Shown piece after piece: positions 10,518 to 23,040 of a stretch of DNA of 64,000 nt (positions within the stretch are counted from its first letter, which is position 1; every line of letters starts with the position of its first letter). Position numbers and translations under genes: made by a program. The notes beneath the pieces were generated by a model. The model did no database searches, was not told where the DNA came from, and worked only from the letters and a program-made list of their open reading frames with translations. The stretch spans positions 69,614,101-69,678,100 of the forward strand of contig CM063106.1 of NCBI GenBank assembly GCA_031841125.1, written 5' to 3'. The DNA is from Acanthococcus lagerstroemiae. Its lineage: Eukaryota > Arthropoda > Insecta > Hemiptera > Eriococcidae.

Positions 10518-10700
10518 CTGCAAACGAAATCGCATCGATAACATGATGATACCAGGCACCAGGATAGGCCCGGCTCGCATAACTCGCGCCACCTCGCCCA
10601 TATTATCCGGATTACCGGATACGAAAATCAACCCCTGAACTGCAGTAAAGCCGGTTGTGAGCTAACTGCGAAATTTTGGCGGACCCGTGCGACGCATTAC

Positions 10701-10989
10701 CTTTAATCAGCAGCGTTCCTTGCTCCGAGACGCTAATACGATAATTTGTTAGCAATGTTTCGCCGTCTTTGTACCAGCGGACGAGCGGCGCGGGCAAGCC
10801 GACGGATTTACATGGTAAAACGGCGATGGATTTCAATGGCAGAGTTTGATTAGCGGGCCCTTGCATAATGACAGGCGGAGGATGTTCGTCCACTAATCTT
10901 ACGGATAGCTGGGCTCGCCATACGTCGGAGCCGACGATATTTACGGCGCAGCAAACCACCACAACGTTCGTTAAATTCCTCGTCGAATC
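10701..10989 (-). CDS. robo: Robo exon: end of Ig4 and start of Ig5
   Basis: The exon follows the acceptor TTTTTGCAG in phase 0. It starts DSTRNLTNV and then VVVCCAVNIVGSD, which supplies the second Ig4 cysteine, with an extra adjacent cysteine. Ig5 then begins with PPPVIMQGPANQTLPLKSI, first cysteine in VLPCKSVG and tryptophan in VRWYKDGE. It ends LLIK plus G before the donor GTAATG. The fly equivalent is PPPIIEQGPVNQTLPVKSI, so the match is strong. Confidence 0.95.
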
Positions 10990-11817
10990 CTGCAAAAACA
11001 ATTAAAACGTTAGATAGAGATATAATTTAAAGAACGAACGTCGGTCCGCTTGTAAGTCGTGGGCCGGAATTTAACGGATTAAAAGTTGAATCCGTTTTAG
11101 CCTTTAGCCGCGCCCGCGGTTTCGCTCGCTCAAAAGCTAGAGACGACTTTGTTGCGCTGCCTCGCTCTCGGAATTTAAATATTGAATTTATATCCATTAT
11201 CGAAGTACGCTGGTTACCTTTTGGAAACACCGTTCCGTGGACTTGCCTGATGCGTAGGTCTTCATCGGTTACCAACGAGTGGGCTTCACCTCCCACTGGC
11301 TGTTTCATCGCCTACCTTCATCTTCAGGATTTGCTCAGGTAGTCTCAGCTTCCTGCTTAGTATTGCGTGCTTTGCTTCACGCTTGTTACTGTACGCGAAC
11401 TTTTCAGTGAAATGGGAAGGAAGGATCAGTTTTATAAAGAAGATTTAGCCCCCTGCCGGAAGATTCCGAAATTCCTTCGAAGATTCAGTATTACGGACGT
11501 GGAGAGATGGTTGACTTTCTGATCAAAACTAGTCCCACCCTTCTAGCCTTAGAGTGGAAGCGAATGGAACTGGGTGTCGGCCTTTGTCTCGACTATCATG
11601 AAGAAAAGAAGATGCAGACCGAGTGGTCGAGGCAGAGGGCCGACGAACATAACTCGGCCCACACTGGACACAACGACTCTGTACCATCCTAGAAGTGCTG
11701 CAGCTGCTGCGGACCCACCGTCCCCCGGCATAGTTCACTCTGCCGTCACAAACTCCCTGCATCGCCACACGCACCAAGACGAGGGGTGAGCTGGTTGTGG
11801 TGCACCCGAATTCCAGG

Positions 11818-12045
11818 TTAATGCTGGGTGAGCGTTGCTTCATAGTAGCCCTTGCACGATGGAACGAATCCGAAGAGCAGAGGTGAAATGGGGGCCCGGG
11901 CCAACCTCAATGCGTCTTTCTGGTCACTGATGCGATAGTCGAAAGGGTAGTTTCCGAGGTCAGGGGTGCCGTGTCTGGGAAGCCAATCTGGCATGCGTGC
12001 GTTGCCATACGCTCCACCAAACATCCTTCTAGCCACGCCGAACAC
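11818..12045 (-). CDS. unidentified small ORF, G+C-rich
   Basis: A 75-codon minus-strand ORF in a G+C-rich island (about 11.4-12.05 kb) inside the large Robo intron. The product starts MFGVARRMFGGAYGNARMPD and includes WLPRHGTPDLGNYPFDYR. I do not recognise the family. The stretch upstream offers a possible acceptor (AGACTTCAG), so it could be an exon, a retrocopy of an mRNA or chance. There is no signal peptide, TM segment or known motif. Base composition unlike the surrounding intron is the only reason to list it. Confidence 0.25.
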   Translation of the reverse strand: MFGVARRMFGGAYGNARMPDWLPRHGTPDLGNYPFDYRISDQKDALRLARAPISPLLFGFVPSCKGYYEATLTQH

Positions 12046-13211
12046 AAAAACTGAAGTCTGCTTATATTGATCAGCAGTCAGTCAGTCAATAGAAGTCATT
12101 TGGTGATGAAGATCTTAGCTTGTCGATACTTGATCGTAAAGCTAAACTTTGTTAGAGTTCAAAACGACAAGGTTCGGTGGCAAACAGGCGTAGACGGTCA
12201 GATTACATGTAGAAATCAAAAAGATAGACTCATGCACAGATACGAGATTTTTCTTAACTTGACAAGTCAAAATTGAAGGGTTCATGCGAAAAAAAACCTT
12301 AGTCAGTTTTGAAATTCCAACTTTGTTGGTAGATAGCGCTGTATCCACAGCCATTATGCTCCAACATAATAGTACATTTGAACAAGGCAAAATCTGCCGA
12401 CAAACTCACACTGACAGTTCACCTTAGCTGAAGAGAACTCATAGCATTATCTGTCGGCAAAGTTGAAACTTCAAAACTGACTAAAGTTGTTTTTTATACA
12501 TGAACCTTTCACTTTGGGCGAAATTTTGTACATCCGCCACTAATCAGTCGCAAAATTTCACGTGCCTCTCAGATTTTCTTCTTTACGGCTACTTGGACAG
12601 GATACAAAGAGTTGAGAAAGCAGATAACCAGGCAGGGAAGATAAAAAGACGAAGGAATACAGCTAGAGACAGACAGACAGAGAGTCTGGGCTCTCGATTT
12701 CCAGTCAGTCTGGAATAGAGAGAAAAACGTAATATCGGATATAAATATAGTAAGTTGTATGGATAATGGTTCCTGGATTTTGAATTTTAGATCCCAGCTT
12801 CTTGTAGTGAAGGGGTGGGGAATAGCCTGCTTACTTGTTCATGTGTAAGTCTGTGAGTCAGTCGGCGTAGCTGACTAACTGTTCAATTTGCTGTTGGAGA
12901 ACAAAAAGTCTTCAAAAGACACAAAAAAGTATAAAGCCAATGGAAACGAACCGAAGTCGAGCGCAAATTTCTCCTCCTCTATCTCTATTATTTACAAATC
13001 TGGAAGCTGCCGCTGAGTAAATGATCCACCTTCAACTCGGAAAGCAGGCAATGTGTTCTGATAACAAGAATGTATCTTTGCTCCTCTTTGTCCCGAAAGG
13101 AGTCATAAGAAGAAACCGTTTGCTTTTTCCATGGATGTTTTTTACTCCCGACAGATATAAATATGGAAGCTAGTAATAATAAAGGAAACTGCGGCAACCA
13201 AAGGAGATAAA

Positions 13212-13580
13212 ATGGGCGCGTTTTCCAGTGACGTCACGGAGTGAGTTACTGTCAGCAAAAATACCCATCTTGGTTCCAACGAACGTATCGACTCCCGTAA
13301 GAAAAACACATGGAGCAAAGGTCAATATGTTACTACCTGAGAATAAGAAATTTGTTAGAAACCAGACGTTTATTAGCAAATGCTCAGAACCTTTTGGATT
13401 AAAAATATGTACCTTTCGTTTCTAACAAGTTTCTCATTCTCAGGTAGTAACATATTGATCATTGCTCCGCGTGTTTTTCTTACGGGAGTCGATGCGCTCG
13501 TTGGAACCAAAATGGGTATTTTTGCTAACACTAACTCACTCTGTGACGTCACCAGAAGCCTGATAAGCGCGTTTGTGACG
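13212..13580. repeat. foldback repeat with ~150-bp arms
   Basis: The left arm (about 13216-13364) and the right arm (about 13410-13572) are inverted copies around a loop of about 45 bp. Shared blocks include GTTACTACCTGAGAAT, ACTCCCGTAAGAAAAACAC, CAAAAATACCCAT and GTGACGTCAC. It is probably a MITE. ORFs on both strands here are products of the symmetry. Confidence 0.75.
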
Positions 13581-14984
13581 TTAAGGAAAACGCGACCATT
13601 GTCAGAATTGTTTGAACAAAATGTTTACAACGTTCTTATCCCCCCCCCCCACACACTCTACCTTGTTGAAAAAGAAAATTGCAAGAATTTAGGATTGCCA
13701 TTTGTAATTTAGGAAATTCTCAACCGAAGAAACAGGAGGGTGAGGCCAAGGGGCCAAAGCCGGTGTCGCGGGAGGATGTACGAAGTGGAATGTGTCATCC
13801 ATTATTCTCCAAGTCAATATTTTTGGAGAATTCTCGATATTTTCAGTAAAATTCAGTAGTAAGTTTTTTTTTCGTTTTTTGCTTACCAGTAAGAAGTTCA
13901 GGAATTTTAGTCAGCGTTTTTGTCTTTTATCCCTCCTTCTCATTCATGCTCCACCAAATATTTTGATTTGTGCCGCCGGCGCTGCAAATGGCATTTATGA
14001 GGGCTATGTCCGAAAGAATTGTTTTAAAAGAGAAAATCGTGAAGTTGAGAAGATATTCATCGTGGATAAAAATGTGAACATTTCTGCACGTATTTTGTAC
14101 TTAATAAAATCAATCTGATGAAAATTCTGTTGAGCTGATTCGGAAGCCTTTCATCCTTCAGCCGTGGCTGTAACTACTCAATTTCTGCTAACAAGTTCCA
14201 CCATTGTATCATTTTAATCAAGAGAGCAATCATTTTCATTCAGTAACTACATCATTTTTACTATTCACATAATCTACATAATAATACGGAGATCCCAGAC
14301 TCTTGAAGAGTTGTAAGACTTGGCAAGTATATCTCTTTTTCTATGCATTTTCAGAATGAATTATTTAGTTCACGATATAACGAGTAAAGTCACTCTCAGG
14401 GACGTACCGGGTATCGGTGTCCCTTTTCTAGGAGAACGGCGAAAGGGAGACGAGAAAATTCAAATTTAGCAACTGATAATTTAGATCTTGCCAAACGACA
14501 GAAATTGACAAAAAAAATGTCAACCCTTGAAATTTTGTCAGCTACTAATCCAATTCGGTCAACTGAAAGTCCGTTTTGATAAATTTAAATGCTGGAACAT
14601 TTTTTGGAGTGGACGTTACCATCTTCCCTTTCGCCGTTGTTCGTCACTAGTCACTAACATTAAAAAGTCTTTTACAAGGCGTTTCACAAACTAGTCTCTC
14701 CTTCTTTTTTTCTTAATAGCAAAGTTTAATCTTCGCAGGACGAAATTGGATTCTTAACTGAGAAGCTTTAGTTTTATTTCTGGTAGAACATTTTCTCTCC
14801 CTTAAAAGGGACCATCAACTTTTGAATCTTAAACAGAAAGTGCCAAACATAAAATATCTAAATATTGGTTTCCTGGGTCTCTGATGTCAGATATCGCATC
14901 AGATTTTTGATCCGGCCCCAATTTGTGTCCAAAATTCTGAAACCCCGCACGCAAGGATAGTCAAAATTAATTTCGCCTGGAAAA

Positions 14985-15336
14985 TTGAATTCTCATACAT
15001 TATCGGCTTACATTTTAAGAAGTGGAGAAGGAGGAGGTGAAGTCGCTGATTTCAAAAATCGTACTAGATTTTTGATCTGGACTCGATATTTGGATCACAA
15101 ATTCAGCATTCTCTCCACAACTGGAAAATTGACCAACGTCGCAAATGATGGCTCCTACAATTCAAATTTTATCTTGAAAAGGGGATAAAAATTTTACTTG
15201 GTGAATGCCCGATTTGGACCACAAATTCAGCATCCTCCCCACAATTAGAAAATTGACCAAAGTCGCCTGTTTGGGTCCCTACAATTCAAATTTTATCTCG
15301 AAAGAGGGGTACCAATTTTACTTGGTGAATGTAACT
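14985..15336. repeat. tandem repeat, two ~124-bp units
   Basis: Units at 15091-15214 and 15215-15336 share CACAAATTCAGCAT, AAAATTGACCAA, CTACAATTCAAATTTTAT and ATTTTACTTGGTGAATG. A more degenerate third copy may lie just upstream, around 14870-14985. Confidence 0.75.
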
Positions 15337-15989
15337 GGTATGTTAGGAAAACCGTAAATGAGCTGTCGACCGGTCACCTTCGCTTATACAGATATACACA
15401 GTGTTTCACAAATTTGTTCCGCCCTCTTTTTATCGCAAAGTCAGATATTTTCACAACAGAAATAAATCTTCAAGAAAGAAAGAAAAGAAAATACGAGAAG
15501 CCCTAAAATCTCAAAATTAAAAACGAAAGACGATAAGTACCAATACAAAAATTCACAAACATAACGAGAAATGACCTACACTACTCGAGGACACAAAACT
15601 AAACAAATCAAAAATAAATAAATAAAATGAAGATCAATAAAATAAAATCGTGACCAGTTATTGGAGCCCGAAGTTGTTACTTAATCCGCTACTACGTTAC
15701 TGATTGTTGAGCTGAATGTTGTATTTACGGGGAATTGAATATGCAATTTTATGTGCATAGCTGTATACAAATGTTGATGAACAATAAACGGTGTAAAAAG
15801 ATAACCCACCACTTTTTCTGAACGTGAAGTAGGATCGATGCGGTGTAAATGAGGAACTTCAAGTGAAAGAGTCTATAGTTTTTTTCGGTGAAACAATGTT
15901 CTGTTCTTGAATAAAAAAAGGGGTCTGTCACTGCAGCCTCCAAAGTTTTGAATTTCACCTTCGAACATACCTCAAGCACTTGTGTTTCG

Positions 15990-16400
15990 TTTATACCTAC
16001 GGGTTTGTACAGGACATCCCCTCGTTTGTACACCAACCCCTTCTACCCGGGGACTGGGGAAACACGAGCCCCTTTCCTTGTAGATGGAATTTTGACCCCG
16101 CACTAGTGGTATTTGTTTGTACTTCGTTTGTATGCGTCTGTACCCCCCCCCCCCGCCCCGTTAATTGCAGGGAGTATTACGGGGGCTAAAAAGATGGAGT
16201 CCCCGAAATCCGATTTGCCATCTCAAGCTGGTGTCATTCATTCCTACATCGCTTGTATATCTTTGTACACCATCCCCCCCCCCCGTATAGTAATCACTTG
16301 GAGGGAGGGTAGTTTCGGATGCTAGGGATATGCAGACTATAGAAATGGGAATTTTGATCCCGGATAAGTTTTGATCGTTTATATGTACATCGTTTGTATA
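15990..16400. repeat. degenerate tandem repeat with poly-C tracts
   Basis: Blocks near 16081 and 16339 share GGAATTTTGA(C/T)CCCG and CGTTTGTAT, about 257 bp apart. Related GTTTGTAC motifs occur at 16004-16034 and 16253. C-runs of about 12 bases sit at 16142 and 16274. Confidence 0.5.
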
Positions 16401-17116
16401 CATCTACCAACCTCGGCTTAAATTATTGCATGTACTCCCTAACTCGACCCGATATTACACTTGGGGACAGGGGTGGCAAGTTGGGTGTAGCAGGCGTGCA
16501 AGTGCTAATACACACAGGAACATTTTTGCTACAAAAATTTTGCACCACTCGGGAAAATTCTCAAGAAAAGTTAAAAGTTTACACCATATTTTATAGAAAA
16601 AAAAAAAAAAAAAAAAAACCTCGAGAAAATCGCTACTTTATTATTAAATTTATGATCAGTCATCACCATCGTAATTCGTAAAATCAGAAATGTGACTGAT
16701 TTTTATTTCTTCTGTGTAAAAGTACAGCGCCATCTATCAATCATGTGTTCAAATAAGCCTTTCTGTAGAGGATTGATTCTTAAAACGTTGAAAAAAAATC
16801 AGAGGGGGTGAGGAAAGGTAGGAGTTTCTTAGTCAATTTTTGAAGGAAAAAAATTGTTCTGCATCATGCTACACGCGGGAAAATAAATCAAAACTCGCTA
16901 TCTCTGCTTGGGGAAGTTGCCATGGTTACATTGAGCAATCTTACCAAGGTTATGTCTTGCTTCCTCGAGCGGAGGTTCATTCAAGTATGAGGTTGTAAGA
17001 TTTGCCAGGGCTGGAAAAATGATAATGTGGAGGTTTGAAATAATAAATTTTATTATGATTCACCCTAAGTATGTACGTATGAACGACAGAGGCACGGGGG
17101 CGGCTCTAACACGAAT

Positions 17117-17310
17117 GGTGCACCAGATACTGGATGCAGCACGCAGCGGAGTATATTGAAGCGAAATGCGACTTCTCTTCGGTTCGTGTCCGGAGCACCA
17201 GACAACTGGATGCTGCGACGGGAGCGTACAGAAGTTCCTCGTTTCGAGTATCACCAACGGTGCACCAGATACTAGATGCAGCACGTAGCGGAGTATACCA
17301 AAACAGAATT
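17117..17310. repeat. tandem repeat, three ~70-bp units
   Basis: Copies begin at 17117, 17192 and 17259. Copies one and three share GGTGCACCAGATACT, GATGCAGCACG and AGCGGAGTAT. The middle copy is more diverged (GGAGCACCAGACAACTGGATG). The unit is relatively G+C-rich for this intron. Confidence 0.7.
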
Positions 17311-17380
17311 GCCTGTGGGTCTCAACTCGGAAAGAAGTCGACCATACGGCCATCGGTACGAGTTTTTATAGCCCGACTGT

Positions 17381-18282
17381 GGTTTACCTCCTTTTTCCTA
17401 AATCCACTAACCTGAAGAATTTTTGCCTGAAAGAGAAAATCCCGAATGACATTTCCCTGAAAAACCAAAATTCTGAAACCCATTTGCCTGAATAAATAAA
17501 TTAAAATAAAAAAACTGAAAGACAATCACCTGAATTTTTTAGCTGAATGGACATTTCCCTGAACGACTAAAACCTGCAGCCTTTAACCTTGACCCTGAAT
17601 ACGAGAATGACATATCTTATTTTCGCCTATCTATGGAAATGCAGAGAGGGCCTCACGACTGTCGCAGTTGTGAAGGCTCATACCGTACATTTATTTCAAA
17701 ATGGAAGCTAAAATAGTTGGTAACAAGCTACATGTTCACGGTTTTATTCCTGGTAGCCCTTTGGAACCATCACGATACTGCCGTGAACAAAACCAGCATT
17801 GAACAAATAACGCTAACTAAGGCTGGCAGAACAGAGTTATGCTGGTTGTCGGGAAACACCATCCCGATCTTTACTCGTTTATGGCTGAACTCTAGAAAGA
17901 GCAGGCGTTTACCGAGATTTGCATATCGGAACTCTCCTTAGGGGAACGGGTGAAACGAACACCACGCAAGAAATTGATAGATCTGCAAAATCGTACGCAA
18001 TCCATCGCCACAGAATACAGTCGATATAAACAGGAGGGGAATGCAATGGAATATTTGAGAACCCTTTCAGACAATGTTAATTTGTAAATAACACATTAAT
18101 TTACTAGCAAAATATCTTTTCTTTTTCAGGCACATAGGACTCAGGTGATTATCTTTCAGGATTCCGGCTTTTCAGGCTAATGCCCTTTAGGTACAAAATA
18201 TTCAGGCAAATTTTATTCGGGATTTTTGTTTTCAGGTAAATGTCCTTCAGGTTAGTGGATTTAGATAAAAGGGTGGTAAACC
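17381..18282. mobile_element. element with ~38-bp TIRs and internal CCTGAA motifs
   Basis: The left end begins GGTTTACCTCC, and the inverted right end begins GGTTTACCACC. The two agree over about 38 bp, including AAATCCACTAACCTGAAG. Inside, CCTGAA (left) and TTCAGG (right) recur in opposite orientation. No transposase or target duplication was found. Confidence 0.72.
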
Positions 18283-20230
18283 CTGAAGGTGGCCGCTTTC
18301 ACCACTCGTGACATATTCTGAAGGGTGTAACGAACAAGCCTCCACGTGACTAGTTGCCAGCGACGAAAGTCGCGCTATGAGCCGGGGTTTCTCTCTGAAA
18401 TTAGAAGTTCACAACCTACGCGTGCGTAATATCCTTTCCAGTCTGTAGAAACGATACTTTAATTAATGGAATGAAAGGTTGCCATTTCAATTCTCCATTT
18501 CAACGGAAGCAAAAACATATTTTTTAAACATTCAGAAAAATCAATCTCGACAGTTCCTTTTATTGACTGCCCAAACATACTTTTTCATTATTACAAGTTC
18601 CACCATTCCATCTACTTTCGACTATGAGAAGAAAATGTTTGTAAAATGACGTAAATAATTCCTTCTATTGACCATGTCTTAGCGCCTTCAAATTTACACG
18701 TTGGCAAACGTAACTACCCGTCTGGGATAAGTTTTCCAGCACATCTAGTTCAAGGAGGATCACTCACTTTGAAACAGCCCGTAGATTAGCCCAAAGAGGT
18801 TAAACACCGATGAATCCGAGTTGAGTATCGTTTAAAGGTTCGTAAAGGTGGGTGTTATTTTCAGGGCAGCAATTTCGCCTTTGCTCACGTTCATCCGGAA
18901 CGATTTAAGAAATCGAAACGTGACGCATGTTGCGTTCACCGAGACATTCCAGACAGAACACGTCGACCTTTGCCCCAATTCTACAAGTATACATTGTTTC
19001 GTGTTTTTTTTTTTTTTTTCAGTTATCCAAAACAGACGGGCCCGTGTGTCGAAAATGGCAAGATAAATCGAATCTCGGAAAACTAGGAACACGCGGATTT
19101 TCAGTCGTCTTATGTTGTCTGCCAGTCACGTCACAAAAGACACGTTTTGCGCCAAGCCGTTTCGCTGGCTGGTTTCAACTGTTTCGACGTGCGAGTTCGA
19201 CTTTTACACCCACACGCGCACATCGTATTCGCAATTTGGGAACAGAATCAGAGGGCGACACAAAGCTCGAATGCAAACTCTCAATGGACTAGCTGAAGCT
19301 GAAAACTGATTACGACTGATTGCGGTTCGAATTGCCCCAGCGTATAACCACGATTGTTTAAATAAAAATGTAATTTCGGTCGCGGACCTGCGTCGAAAGA
19401 TGCAGGAAGTGCCGTGGATATGTCGCTCACACGCCGGGGATGTTTCGCCAAAATGTCACGTCGAGCTTACGTGCGATCGCATAAACAACACGCGAACTTC
19501 GATGCGACTTAAACTTTTCCACTCTATAATTCATCGATATCTATTGTATTTTCGCCATTTTTTGCACTCTGATTGCTCGCTTCGGCCGAATCGTCTCACC
19601 GCGTCGACGAATTTTCCCAAGTATTTAAAATATGTATCGCGTTTCGAAAAACTTCCCCGGCTGTACCTAGAAACGCTCTCGCCGGCGACTGTCGAGCAGT
19701 CGAGTCCTCCGCAGTCGCTATTACTCGATAATTAATTCAAAAGAATGGAAAATAAGGTACGCTCGTAAATAACTAAAAACATTTCTTAAAACTTTTTCAG
19801 ATATTTCCATTAAAGAAGAAGCTCGCTTCCGCATTAATTATTCGTCGTTAAAAGTAAAAAGCACTGCCTTTCGCCTGGCCCCTGCACTCTGCCCCGGCGA
19901 TTAATTTAGCGAACCATTTTTCCAAGTACGAATGATGCTTGTCTTTTCGAAACAAATTAACGTCACTGCACCTTGGCACTCGCTCGTAACTTGTCGCCAT
20001 TTCGCCATTCGTAACCGAGGCGAAATTTCAATTTTACTTGCATCTCAAAAGTAGTAATAAGATTAGCGTTGTAATCTACAGCGCCGAAACTTTAAACTCG
20101 GATACGTTTCAAAAATGTTGTTCTCCATTTCAGAAAACGAGCCGAGTGTATCTTCCTCCGTATACTTCCGAATTAACATTTCAAAATGCTAAAGAGTTAG
20201 AACGGGAAATGCCGACTGCGAAATCCGTAC

Positions 20231-20436
20231 CTGCACTGTTAATACCGTCTGCCCGTCCTTGTTCGCTCCAGCTCGAAATTTGCCGTGTTTCTCCCCCGGA
20301 AAGATGAGGGTGCGGTTTCCCTCCAACGACCAGAAAACCAGAGGCGGTGGATTGCCTTCGGCTTCGCACACGAAAACTGCCTCTCCATGCTGATCTATGG
20401 CGACGTCCTTCGGTCTGTACGTAATGGTTGGCATTG
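20231..20436 (-). CDS. robo: Robo exon: Ig4, first half
   Basis: The acceptor is TTTCAG. Two bases complete a Ser codon, and the reading then runs MPTITYRPKDV, VFVCEAEGNPPP, VFWSLEGN and TVLTVQ, ending in phase 0 before the donor GTACGG. These give the first cysteine and the tryptophan of Ig4. The second cysteine is in the next exon, across a 9.2-kb intron. Confidence 0.94.
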
Positions 20437-20628
20437 CTGAAACACGAAGTGGATATAATCAGATTTGGATTTACAGACGAAGGGGGGGGGGATAAAGAGG
20501 GCATAGCCATCGGATATTTGGTTGGAGAAATGAAGAGGAAAAGGAGGAAAGAAAAGGGAAGAGGGCAGAGACCAGAAAAGGGGGTTTCGTATTATTGGCC
20601 AGATTCTGCTTCAGGGTTTAGTATAGAT

Positions 20629-20857
20629 CAGCGGTTCTCAAACTTTTGTGGATGACGACCCAATCTCGAAGTTGGCCAATTTTTCGTGACCCATTTCCAA
20701 AAGTAGGGAGATAAATGAACGAAAACATCATCATGAACAGCCACTTCGGTTCAATAGTAGTAATGCAATAGTTGAGTTTTTCAGAATTTTCCTCGACCCA
20801 CCTAGGTTTTTTTCGCGGACCAGAAAAGGGTCGCGACCCACCCTTTGAGAACCGCTG
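20629..20857. mobile_element. hAT MITE with CAGCGGTTCTCAAA ends
   Basis: The left end is CAGCGGTTCTCAAACTT and the inverted right end is CAGCGGTTCTCAAAGGG. These are typical hAT termini. TATAGAT flanks both sides (20622-20628 and 20860-20866). The body (229 bp) includes an inverted pair, GACGACCC near the left end and GGGTCGCGACCC near the right. Confidence 0.88.
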
Positions 20858-22617
20858 GCTATAGATCATTTTGGTGAATTTTGGAAGAATTCCAAAATTA
20901 ATAGAATTTGGTCATCCAATTTGGTTATGTGGTTGTTCATCCCTGGCACGTTTTGTCATTTTTGTATAATTTTGATGACATTCGGCCCTTTTTTTTTGGG
21001 GGGGGGGGGGAAATTTAGTAGGATTTATTTGTTTTTGCTCATTTCTAGTCATTTTTGATTTCTCGTGTTTTCTGTTCAGGTGATTTTTTTTATCAAACTT
21101 GGTTATTCCTGATTATATTAAATGAGAACTAGTCGGTCTTGGACCAATTTTATCATTTCATTTTTTTTTTTATTCAGTGATTATTTTGAATCTTATCCCG
21201 ATGACCTAGCTCGAGTTGGAGGTATAATTATTACAGTGGAGTCGAAGTGATAACCCCCGTACCACAAGGTTGATCAAATTCAGTCAAAAGCCAGTGTTTG
21301 TTATTTTTGTATGTTCATCGTTTTATATTTTTTCTTTATGCTATAGCCCTTGCTCATCGAGTTTGGCCACGTGAGGTCATGAGGTCACGTTCATCAATTT
21401 GTTCAAAAATAATATTTGATAATTTCAGCGTAACTTAATAACCAGACTTGGCCTAGGTTATTTCGAGTCCTTCTTGATAAATTATCAGCTAATTGGGGGG
21501 AATTTGATCGGTCAGTTTTGGTCGTTTCTGGTCTGTTTTTTTTTTTTCTATCAGTTTTGGTGAAATTAGGACAGGAATGAGGAATATGTTCAGGGGGGGG
21601 GGAGATGACACGAACAATTTCTACTAAAATGTTTCAGTTCAAGAGAAAAAAAAAACTTGTTTTCTCAATTCTTCCGACTAGATAACAGAATTTTACGACT
21701 TTTTCAAAAATTTCAGTGAATAACGATAACAAGAAAAGAAATCACTGCCAATCGATCAAGATTACTCGTTTTCCGGTACAAGTTTACAAATTCCTACGCT
21801 TTCCTCACGCCGGCTCTAGATAAAATTTGGTTTTAGTTAGGTTCGGTAAGCTGGTCATTTTTGTGACCTTCCGATTCGATTTTTTCTTTTTAAGACACCA
21901 CTTAATCATGTTTCATCATGTTTGATTCCAAGGTGTTCTTCTTTGGTTCTTCCTTTGTCAGTTTAGTTAAAGTGGTGAAGTAGAGTTACTTTCAACGGTG
22001 CCAGAATGGAAGGGGAAGGGCAACTGGGGTACAATATACTCCCTTCCTACAAAAAGAAAATTTGGGAACAAAATTAAGATACTAGTTGATAAAGAGGAGC
22101 ATCTTGAGAGATTCCGTAGACAAGGTATACATTTTGAAGATTTATGAGATCTTATACTTATAACCTTCACTTTTGAGAGACAAAGAATGAGAAAAATTTT
22201 TATTATTGCTTGCGAACCTATATTTTACATTTGTAGTCTCTCCCCAAGCTTCCGATGCCGTTGATTACTTCTGATTACTTTCCATCGCTTTCAATCGTGT
22301 TCTGTACAGGTTATTTTCTTCAAATTTGGTCATTTCACCATCAAAGAACAAGTTTTATACACGATTTTAACCTATTTTTTGGGCTGAATTCAAATCTATA
22401 TTCAGAATTTTCCCCCTGGCATAGTTTTCCTGTAAAACACTTTGCAAACTGGTACTAATTATGAAGATAACATGTTTTTGGGTTAATTTCTAAAAGTTGA
22501 ATCTGAATTTGGATACCTTTTTTCTGCTGAAATGGCAAAATTTCTTTCTTTCATTTTTAAATTTTAAATTTATTATTCAATTTTTTCAATTTTCTTTTTT
22601 TTTACGATCCGTAGTCG

Positions 22618-23010
22618 CGCGATGTTGATATCATGTGGAAAACGTACCCCTTCTCTGATACAGCGAGTAAGCCCAAGTTTGGACATAGGCCTCTCCGCAG
22701 ACTTTCCATTTTTGACAGTTGACGGCTACTTAACTCCACCCGGTCCCCATTACCTTCATGATTCGTCAACTCATCTCGTCATATGAGTCCGCCACGCGAT
22801 CTTTTTTTCTCGTACGACGTCCAAGCCTCTACTTTTCTTTCCCACCGCCTCTCTTCCTCCTGTCTTAAAACATGCCCGGCGTACCTCCATTTCATTTTCT
22901 TCACAAAGTATCCTACGTCCGTCATATTAGATTTTTGCCTTAAAATTTGGTTGCTAATTTTGTCCTCCCTTCTAATGGCAAAAATGCACCTTTCCATGGC
23001 TCTTCGCGTT
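22618..23010 (-). pseudogene. RTE-clade LINE 3' end
   Basis: The minus strand encodes ILRQKSNMTDVGYFV, then KKMKWRYAGHVLRQEEERRW, matching the RTE C-terminal motif LKxxxAGHxxR. Further 3' it has GGAGAGGCCTATGTCC near 22690, like the end of RTE coding regions. The tail is A-rich (minus strand) near 22600. The 5' part is missing. Confidence 0.82.
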
Positions 23011-23040
23011 TTGTGAAGTTACTGCGTGCCGCCTTTTATT

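Larger units (their letters stand above)
10990..20230. other. Large Robo intron within Ig4
   Basis: A 9.2-kb intron splits Ig4. It contains an unidentified G+C-rich ORF (11.8 kb), a foldback repeat (13.2 kb), tandem repeats (15.1, 16.1 and 17.1 kb), an element with TIRs (17.4-18.3 kb), poly-C runs near 13641, 16142 and 16274, and an A-run near 16599. The stretches 12050-13200, 13600-14870 and 18300-20230 show no further feature that I can name; the last is relatively CpG-rich. Confidence 0.6.

Noticed and set aside
10267..10638. Plus-strand ORFs of 82-123 codons
   Set aside because: They are shadows of the G+C-rich Robo exons for Ig5 and FN3-1.
19400..19735. 111-codon plus-strand ORF
   Set aside because: No motif and no support from splice sites; it lies within the large Robo intron.
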